From an uncultured Actinomycetes bacterium (GTDB taxonomy: Bacteria; Actinomycetota; Acidimicrobiia; Acidimicrobiales; RAAP-2): a stretch of 47,485 nt of DNA. The position numbers and the translations under genes are program-made. The stretch covers positions 1 through 47,485 of the forward strand of contig CAIKBU010000023.1 of assembly GCA_903825765.1 (NCBI GenBank), written 5' to 3'. The notes below the pieces were generated by a model. That model ran no database searches and was not told where the DNA came from. It worked only from the letters and a program-made list of their open reading frames with translations. This document shows positions 42,395-47,485 of the stretch, piece after piece (positions within the stretch are counted from its first letter, which is position 1; every line of letters starts with the position of its first letter).

Positions 42395-43189
42395 ATGGGG
42401 CTGCCACTGTTTGATGCATCGAATGATCCCGGCCCTTCGTTTCTCGCGTTCGCTCAGGCAGCTGGCATGCGCCTTTCGAGTGGGCACGAGCGTGAATTGA
42501 GCGCCCACGCTACGACCGTCGTCGCTCTCCGATGTGACACCGGCGTCGTGATGGTGGCCGACCGACAGGCCACGAGTTACTACGTTGCGGGCCGCGACGT
42601 TCGGAAGATTGAGGCGGCCGACGCCTACACCGGTATCGCAATTTCAGGCTCAGCGGCAATGGGCATGGAGTTCATTCGCATTGCTCAACTTTCATTCGAG
42701 CACTACGAGAAGATGAGCGAAATGTCACTCAGTCTTGAGGGCAAGGCGAATTTTCTCTCGCCAATGATTCAGAACAACAACTTTTCCCTCGGTCTCATGG
42801 TGATCCCCATGCTCGCCGGCTGGGATCAGAGTCGCCAGCAAGGTCGCATTTTCGAATACGACGGGGCGGGCGGTTGCTACGAGCGAAGCGACTTCGCCAC
42901 GATTGGCTCGGGTACGCCGTTCGCCGAAAGCACCCTTCGACTGGGATTTCGCAGTGACTTGACCCAAAGCGAAGCCCTCGAACTGGCCGCTCTGGCGATT
43001 TACGAGGCGGGCGACAATGACCCGTCGACGGGTGGGCCCGACTTCGTGCGGAACCTCTTCCCAATGATGGTGACTATTACCGAGGCTGGCTTTGTTGAAC
43101 TGCCAACCGACTTCGCCGGCGCGACCTTTCGCACAATTCTCGAGCGTCGCACCGCGAGCGGCGGTATGGCGGGAGGCACCCTGCGATGA
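42395..43189 (+). CDS. prcB: 20S proteasome beta subunit
   Basis: A 264-aa Ntn-hydrolase. The 39-residue propeptide ends in His-Ala, and the mature protein begins at Thr40 (TTVVALR), the catalytic nucleophile; Asp17 and Lys32 (mature numbering) match the usual Asp17/Lys33. The residue before Thr1 is Ala where actinobacterial PrcB usually has Gly. GSGTPFAES and DPSTGGPDFVR follow mycobacterial PrcB. ATGA overlap with prcA. Confidence 0.96.
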   Translation: MGLPLFDASNDPGPSFLAFAQAAGMRLSSGHERELSAHATTVVALRCDTGVVMVADRQATSYYVAGRDVRKIEAADAYTGIAISGSAAMGMEFIRIAQLSFEHYEKMSEMSLSLEGKANFLSPMIQNNNFSLGLMVIPMLAGWDQSRQQGRIFEYDGAGGCYERSDFATIGSGTPFAESTLRLGFRSDLTQSEALELAALAIYEAGDNDPSTGGPDFVRNLFPMMVTITEAGFVELPTDFAGATFRTILERRTASGGMAGGTLR

Positions 43190-43863
43190 GCAACTTCTAT
43201 TACGTGCCGCCAGAACAAATCATGAAGGACCGGGCCGAATTCGCTCAAAAGGGCATCGCGCGCGGTCGATCGATTGTTGCGGCCATCTACGACCAGGGTG
43301 TCGTTCTCGTCGCCGAGAACCCGTCCGCATCGCTCTACAAGATTTCGGAGCTGTACGACCGCCTCGCCTTCGCTGGGGTGGGGAAGTACAACGAATTCGA
43401 CCGCTTGCGCGAGGCCGGTATCCGCTGGGCCGACATGACGGGATTTACCTATTCGCGTGAGGACGTTGAGGCACGAGCACTCGCGAACTACTACGCCCAG
43501 CACCTTGGCGACACTTTCTCTAACGGGTACAAGCCACTCGAAGTCGAAGTGCTGGTCGCCCAGTTGGGTAATGAAACCCATCCCACCAAGTTGTACCGAA
43601 TTGGGTACGACGGGACTATTGCCGACGAGGAGCGCTTTGCCGTGCTGGGTGGTGACGCCGAATCCATTCGCGCCCGCTTCCATCAGCTCTCAACCGACAT
43701 TGCAACGCTGTCGCTCACGCTGCAACGGGCAATTTCGGCCCTGGCCGGCACCGGTCGAAACATCGCGACAGGAGACCTCGAGGTCGCGATCTTGGAGGAG
43801 CGAGGCGTTCGACGTACCTTTCGTCGCCTGAGCGAAGCTGACGTCGACTCTCACCGCCAGTAG
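43186..43863 (+). CDS. prcA: 20S proteasome alpha subunit
   Basis: A 225-aa subunit of the outer rings. The N-terminal gate segment (MSNFYYVPPEQIMKDR) and RGRSIVAAIYDQGVVLVAENP match mycobacterial PrcA; KISELYDR and GKYNEFDRLR follow. It has no catalytic Thr. The stop TAG begins a hexamer 6 nt before pafA. Confidence 0.96.
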   Translation: MSNFYYVPPEQIMKDRAEFAQKGIARGRSIVAAIYDQGVVLVAENPSASLYKISELYDRLAFAGVGKYNEFDRLREAGIRWADMTGFTYSREDVEARALANYYAQHLGDTFSNGYKPLEVEVLVAQLGNETHPTKLYRIGYDGTIADEERFAVLGGDAESIRARFHQLSTDIATLSLTLQRAISALAGTGRNIATGDLEVAILEERGVRRTFRRLSEADVDSHRQ

Positions 43864-43866
43864 GGC
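43861..43866 (+). promoter_or_regulatory. Stop-overlapping -10-like hexamer before pafA
   Basis: TAGGGC, with the prcA stop as its first half, is 6 nt before GTG 43873. The last base departs from the consensus T. Confidence 0.3.
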
Positions 43867-43872
43867 TGTTTC

Positions 43873-45264
43873 GTGCAACGGCGCATCTACGGCATCGAGA
43901 CCGAATTTGGCGTGACATTTTCATTTCGGGGTCAACGTCGCCTCAGTCCCGATGAGATTTCACGCATGCTGTTTCGAAGGGTTGTTGCGTGGGGCCGATC
44001 GAGCAACGTCTTTCTAGAAAATGGCTCCCGGCTCTATCTCGACGTCGGTTCTCACCCCGAATACGCCACCGCCGAATGCGATTCACTGATTGACCTCGTG
44101 GCGCAGGACAAGGCGGGCGAGGCCATCATGCGCGAACTCGTCGACTTCGCGCAATCACAGTTGGCGGCTGAAGGCGTCCAGGGAGACATCTTTCTGTTCA
44201 AAAACAACACCGACTCAGCGAACAACTCCTACGGCTCCCATGAGAACTACTGCATTGAACGTTTCGAGGACCTTTCTCGGCTCGAGCAGGTATTCATTCC
44301 CTTCCTGATCACTCGCCAACTCTTCGCCGGGGCGGGCAAGATCGTCAGCGCCGTCGGTCAACCGGTGCGTTACGCCATGAGTCAGCGTGCGGAGCACATG
44401 TGGGAATCACTCTCATCAGCGACAACTCGGTCGCGTCCCATTATCAATACCCGCGACGAACCGCACGCGGACCCCGAGTTGTATCGGCGACTGCACGTCA
44501 TCGTGGGTGACTCCAACATGAACGAATTCGCGACCTTTTTGAAGGTTGGCACCGCAGCGGTGGTCCTAGCAATGATTGAGGACCACACGACAGTGCTTCG
44601 CGACTACCAATTGGTGTCACCTATGGCGGCGCTTCGAAGCATCTCCTACGACTTGTGGAGCGAGAGGACGGTAGCCCTCGTCAATGGTCGCGATATGACC
44701 GCGCTCGAGATTCAAGACGATCTCTGTGAGCGAGCGGAGCAGTTCATCCGTACTCGTGATCTCCCGGCCGACCAGATGCTCGCGGTACGGCTGTGGCGAG
44801 AAGTACTCGACGCCTATCGTCGTGACCCGATGTCGCTGGCCGACCGCGTCGACTGGATCGCGAAATACCAGCTCATCCAGCGAGAGCAGGAGCGGTCCTC
44901 TTGCCCTCTCAGCGACCCCAAAATCGCGTTGATCGATCTGCTCTACCACGACACCAATCCCGCGAGGGGCCTGCACTACCGACGCCAAGCCCGAGGACTC
45001 GTGCGACGCGTGGTCACCGATGCGATGATTGTTGACGCAACCGCAACTGCCCCGACGACCACCCGCGCCCATCTGCGCGGGGCCTTCGTGCGAGAGGCGA
45101 AGAAGTGGCATCGCGATTTCACTGTCGACTGGGTGCACCTCAAGGTGAACGACGAGATGCAACGCACGGTGCTGTTGAAGGACCCCTTCAAGAGTGTCGA
45201 TGACCGCTTTGAGCGTCTGTTGCTTTCGTTGCGACGTGACACCAGCGAGGGCCTACCTGAGTAA
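43873..45264 (+). CDS. pafA: Pup-protein ligase
   Basis: A 463-aa ligase that joins the C-terminal glutamate of Pup to substrate lysines. GIETEFGV opens the ATP site; Asp57 in YLDVGSHPEYATAE is the catalytic aspartate, and FKNNTDSANNSYGSHENY is a family block. It lacks the Dop loop, which separates it from the paralogue dop. It directly follows prcA, while in mycobacteria pafA sits several genes away. Confidence 0.96.
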   Translation: MQRRIYGIETEFGVTFSFRGQRRLSPDEISRMLFRRVVAWGRSSNVFLENGSRLYLDVGSHPEYATAECDSLIDLVAQDKAGEAIMRELVDFAQSQLAAEGVQGDIFLFKNNTDSANNSYGSHENYCIERFEDLSRLEQVFIPFLITRQLFAGAGKIVSAVGQPVRYAMSQRAEHMWESLSSATTRSRPIINTRDEPHADPELYRRLHVIVGDSNMNEFATFLKVGTAAVVLAMIEDHTTVLRDYQLVSPMAALRSISYDLWSERTVALVNGRDMTALEIQDDLCERAEQFIRTRDLPADQMLAVRLWREVLDAYRRDPMSLADRVDWIAKYQLIQREQERSSCPLSDPKIALIDLLYHDTNPARGLHYRRQARGLVRRVVTDAMIVDATATAPTTTRAHLRGAFVREAKKWHRDFTVDWVHLKVNDEMQRTVLLKDPFKSVDDRFERLLLSLRRDTSEGLPE

Positions 45265-45267
45265 TCT
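45262..45267 (+). promoter_or_regulatory. Leaderless -10 element for lepB
   Basis: TAATCT, beginning with the TAA stop of pafA, followed by 6 nt and ATG 45274. No ribosome binding site. Confidence 0.5.
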
Positions 45268-45273
45268 TGTTGA

Positions 45274-45858
45274 ATGAGTGAAACCCCCCAATCCGCGGCC
45301 ACAACTTCGAAGCCGCCGGTCACGTCACCGTCAGTCACTCGATTAGTGGAGTGGGCGGCAATCATCGGCGTCGCCGTGGCATTGTCGCTCGTGGTGCGCG
45401 TCTACGTGTTTCAGACCTTTTACATCCCTTCGGGATCTATGGAGCCCACACTCCTCATCGGCGACCGAATCATTATTGACAAGCTCGCAGTCGACTTTGG
45501 CACCATCAACCGGGGGGACGTCGTGGTGTTCCACGCGCCACCCGCGGTCGCCTCGCAGTGTGGCGATGCCGATGCCGATCTCGTCAAACGAGTCGTTGCC
45601 ATCCCAGGCGATCACATCAGTTCAACGGGTGATTCAATTGTCATCAATGGCACGGTCTTGCAGGAGCGCTGGTCCCACAACGAGCCACTCGGACCGGCCA
45701 TTCACCCCACCACCGTGAAATCTGGTGAGTACTTCGTCGTGGGGGACAACCACAACAACAGTTGCGACTCCCGCTTTTGGGGAATGGTGCCAAAGTCGAA
45801 CATGATTGGCAAGGTCTTTCTCCGTGTGTGGCCGCTGAATCGCCTTAGTTGGCTCTAG
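45274..45858 (+). CDS. lepB: Signal peptidase I
   Basis: A 194-aa membrane-anchored serine protease removing signal peptides. One N-terminal membrane segment (about 25-48) precedes the catalytic Ser55 in PSGSMEPT and Lys105 in VKRVVAIPGD; GDNHNNSCDSRFWG is the last conserved box. It sits between pafA and tatA, where mycobacteria have pafB and pafC, and next to Tat genes its substrates presumably include Tat-exported proteins (inference). Confidence 0.95.
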   Translation: MSETPQSAATTSKPPVTSPSVTRLVEWAAIIGVAVALSLVVRVYVFQTFYIPSGSMEPTLLIGDRIIIDKLAVDFGTINRGDVVVFHAPPAVASQCGDADADLVKRVVAIPGDHISSTGDSIVINGTVLQERWSHNEPLGPAIHPTTVKSGEYFVVGDNHNNSCDSRFWGMVPKSNMIGKVFLRVWPLNRLSWL

Positions 45859-45881
45859 CCGGCCGGCGACAGACTCACACG

Positions 45882-45887
45882 TAGTAT
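45882..45887 (+). promoter_or_regulatory. Leaderless -10 element for tatA/B
   Basis: TAGTAT followed by 6 nt and GTG 45894. Confidence 0.5.
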
Positions 45888-45893
45888 TGGCGT

Positions 45894-46283
45894 GTGTTCG
45901 ATTTCAGCCCCATCAAAATACTGCTGATAATCGTGGTCACCCTGGTTCTCCTCGGACCTGACAAACTCCCCGAAGTGGCGCAGCGCACGGGCAAAGCCTG
46001 GCGATCACTACGCGCGCTGCAGGGTCGCGTCGAAGCCGAAATTCGTGACGTCATTCCGACGCTGCCCGACTCAGGTGAACTCGTGCGTTATGCCCGGAGT
46101 CCCATCAACCTCTTAAACGATCTCGCCTCGAAAGCCAACGCCGCCGACGATGCCGCCCCCCTCACGTCCGAGCCAGCGGTCGAAGAACCGCTGCCGCGAC
46201 CAGCAACCTTTCATAAGCCCATCGTCAATCCCGTCACGCAGTGGCAACAACCGGCGGGTCCCTTTGACCCATCGCTCAACTAG
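45894..46283 (+). CDS. Sec-independent translocase TatA/TatB-like protein
   Basis: A 129-aa protein: an N-terminal membrane helix (SPIKILLIIVVTLVLLGPDKLPE), then an amphipathic helix (about 28-55) and a Pro-rich tail. The LGP-x-KLPE turn after the membrane helix is the TatA/B hallmark, with LGP more like TatB than TatA. Only this one A/B component is adjacent to tatC; a separate TatA may lie elsewhere. GTG start 6 nt after TAGTAT; tatC follows at 3 nt. Confidence 0.85.
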   Translation: MFDFSPIKILLIIVVTLVLLGPDKLPEVAQRTGKAWRSLRALQGRVEAEIRDVIPTLPDSGELVRYARSPINLLNDLASKANAADDAAPLTSEPAVEEPLPRPATFHKPIVNPVTQWQQPAGPFDPSLN

Positions 46284-46286
46284 GTC

Positions 46287-47015
46287 ATGGCCCGCTTTCG
46301 TTCGCCCTCGGGGACTATGCCGCTCGCCGCACACCTGGCCGAGGCACGGCGACGGTTCCTCTTGTGCTGCAGCGCTATCGGACTCCTCGGCGTGGTGGCC
46401 TTCGTCTTCTACACACCGCTACTCCACGTTCTGCAGTTGCCGTATTGCCACGCATCGCCGGGGCACTGCCAGTTCTTGGTCACCAACCCCCTCGACGGTT
46501 TCACGTTGCGCATCAAGGTGGGGTTTTTTGGGGGACTAATGTTCGCCACTCCCGTCATTTTGTGGCATCTGTGGCGTTTCATTACGCCAGGCCTCAAGGT
46601 GGGGGAGCGGCGCTACGCATTCCCGTTCGTGGTAGCGGGTCTAATCTTCTTCGCCTTCGGTGTCGTCACCGCCTACTTCGTCTTCAATCGGGCGTTGCAA
46701 TGGCTGCAATCAATCGGTGGCAACCAGCTGGTCACTCAGTACAACCCGAATCAGTACCTCAGCCTCTTTCTCCTTATGATGCTGGTCTTTGGTCTTTCCT
46801 TTGAATTTCCCGTGGTGCTCGTCGGACTCCAACTCGGCAACATCGTGACGCCACGAGCACTCCTTCGCCACTGGCGCTACGCAGTTATTGGCATCACCGT
46901 CGTCTCTGCGGGCATTACGCCAAGCAGTGACTGGTTTTCTATGTTCGCCCTCGCGGTGCCACTCGTCGTGTTTTATTTCCTCGCCATAGTGGTGGGCAAG
47001 GTGTTTCGACGATGA
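46287..47015 (+). CDS. tatC: Sec-independent protein translocase TatC
   Basis: A 242-aa six-helix membrane receptor of the Tat system. The cytoplasmic N-terminal signature is HLAEARRR (Glu retained), and FITPGLKVGERR is the conserved loop before helix 3; NQYLSLFLLMMLVFGLSFEFPV is the core helix. It overlaps helY by 4 nt, the same order as mycobacterial tatA-tatC-helY. Confidence 0.95.
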   Translation: MARFRSPSGTMPLAAHLAEARRRFLLCCSAIGLLGVVAFVFYTPLLHVLQLPYCHASPGHCQFLVTNPLDGFTLRIKVGFFGGLMFATPVILWHLWRFITPGLKVGERRYAFPFVVAGLIFFAFGVVTAYFVFNRALQWLQSIGGNQLVTQYNPNQYLSLFLLMMLVFGLSFEFPVVLVGLQLGNIVTPRALLRHWRYAVIGITVVSAGITPSSDWFSMFALAVPLVVFYFLAIVVGKVFRR

Positions 47016-47485
47016 CGACGTATCGACAGCAGTTCATTGACGCGCAAGGTTTTGGACTGGACCAGTTTCAACTCAAGGCTCTCGATGCGTACGACAATGG
47101 CGTAAACGTCTTGGTGTCCGCCCCGACGGGATCGGGCAAGACACTGATTGCCAACTACGCCATCGGAGCGACGCTCGAGCTCGGGCTTCGGTCGTTCTAC
47201 ACCACCCCGCTCAAGGCGCTCTCGAACCAGAAGTACACGGAACTGTGCACGCTCTTTGGCGAAGACTCAGTTGGACTCCTCACGGGTGACGCCTCGATCA
47301 ATCGTCACGCCAAGGTCGTCGTTATGACCACCGAAGTACTTCGAAATATGCTGCTTGCGGACATCGACCAGCTGCGGACGCTCGGCCTCGTTGTGATGGA
47401 CGAAGTGCACTACCTTCAGGACCCCTTTCGAGGGGGTGTGTGGGAAGAAGTGCTTATCCTCACCCCACCGGCCGTCCGATTTGTC
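47012..47485 (+). CDS. helY: Ski2-like DEAD/DEAH helicase HelY (3' partial)
   Basis: The first 158 residues are present and the gene runs off the window. FQLKALDAY (Q-like motif), Walker A APTGSGKT, TTPLKALSNQKY (motif Ia) and the DEVH box (motif II) identify an SF2 Ski2-like RNA helicase. The start forms an ATGA with the tatC stop. TatC-HelY adjacency is typical of Actinobacteria. Confidence 0.92.
   Translation, partial: MTTYRQQFIDAQGFGLDQFQLKALDAYDNGVNVLVSAPTGSGKTLIANYAIGATLELGLRSFYTTPLKALSNQKYTELCTLFGEDSVGLLTGDASINRHAKVVVMTTEVLRNMLLADIDQLRTLGLVVMDEVHYLQDPFRGGVWEEVLILTPPAVRFV

Noticed and set aside
1-47485. Mobile elements, prophage, CRISPR arrays, toxin-antitoxin or defence islands
   Set aside because: No transposases, direct-repeat arrays or defence-type genes seen. 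XerD is the housekeeping recombinase and the holin-X-like protein is a chromosomal family, not a phage remnant.

Overview
The window reads as a compact, moderately GC-rich actinobacterial chromosome segment. The closest fit is probably a streamlined lineage such as Acidimicrobiia, but that rank is an inference from gene content. Diagnostic content is a complete Pup-proteasome locus (mpa, dop, pup, prcB, prcA, pafA), a fused F420 synthase FbiC, a TatC-HelY neighbourhood, and a NUDIX-xerD / scpA-scpB-rluB-cmk-der gene order that resembles Mycobacterium. All genes look vertically inherited and intact. I see no insertion sequences, prophage, CRISPR array or antibiotic-resistance genes, and no gap without a gene longer than about 120 bases.

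Layout: 1-2.0 kb holds a NUDIX hydrolase (cut by the window start), XerD recombinase and a site-2-type metalloprotease, facing trpS. From 3.0 to 9.1 kb runs one long overlapping operon: ScpA/ScpB condensin partners, RluB, AroH chorismate mutase, TyrA, AroA, Cmk and PlsC. A GT2 glycosyltransferase and IspH lie on the minus strand (9.1-11.0 kb). Opposite them is a DUF512 radical-SAM protein coupled to Der and a tiny zinc-ribbon membrane protein. Tryptophan synthesis follows (trpD, divergent from trpC-trpF-trpB-trpA). Next come a divergent OYE/FAA-hydrolase pair, tRNA-Pro(GGG), thiS-thiO, GOGAT (gltB-gltD), an acyl-CoA synthetase with a small coiled-coil protein, and a minus-strand operon tkt-tal-pgi-fbiC-LOG (29.6-37.1 kb). 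From 37.2 kb three small membrane proteins and TrmI lead to a ferredoxin and the proteasome cluster, followed by signal peptidase I, TatA/B, TatC and the start of HelY.

The segment is extremely compressed. Same-strand genes mostly overlap by 4 or 8 nt. Five of six protein-coding convergent pairs interlock their stop codons in a 4-nt overlap. Twelve transcription-unit heads carry a TANNNT -10-like hexamer exactly 6 (two cases 7) nt before the start codon, which points to leaderless mRNAs. At five same-strand junctions the gap is exactly 9 nt, and the upstream stop codon (TAG/TAA) forms the first half of this -10-like hexamer. This stop-codon-embedded promoter geometry, including within the proteasome locus, is the most unusual signal I found. 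I used the promoter geometry to revise start codons for scpA, tkt and mpa.

Functional links: tkt, tal and pgi feed or drain glucose-6-phosphate, the usual electron donor for F420 in F420-dependent G6P dehydrogenase systems, and they share an operon with fbiC. Pup is deamidated by Dop, ligated by PafA, and its targets are unfolded by Mpa into the PrcBA core. LepB, TatA/B and TatC form an export module directly behind it.
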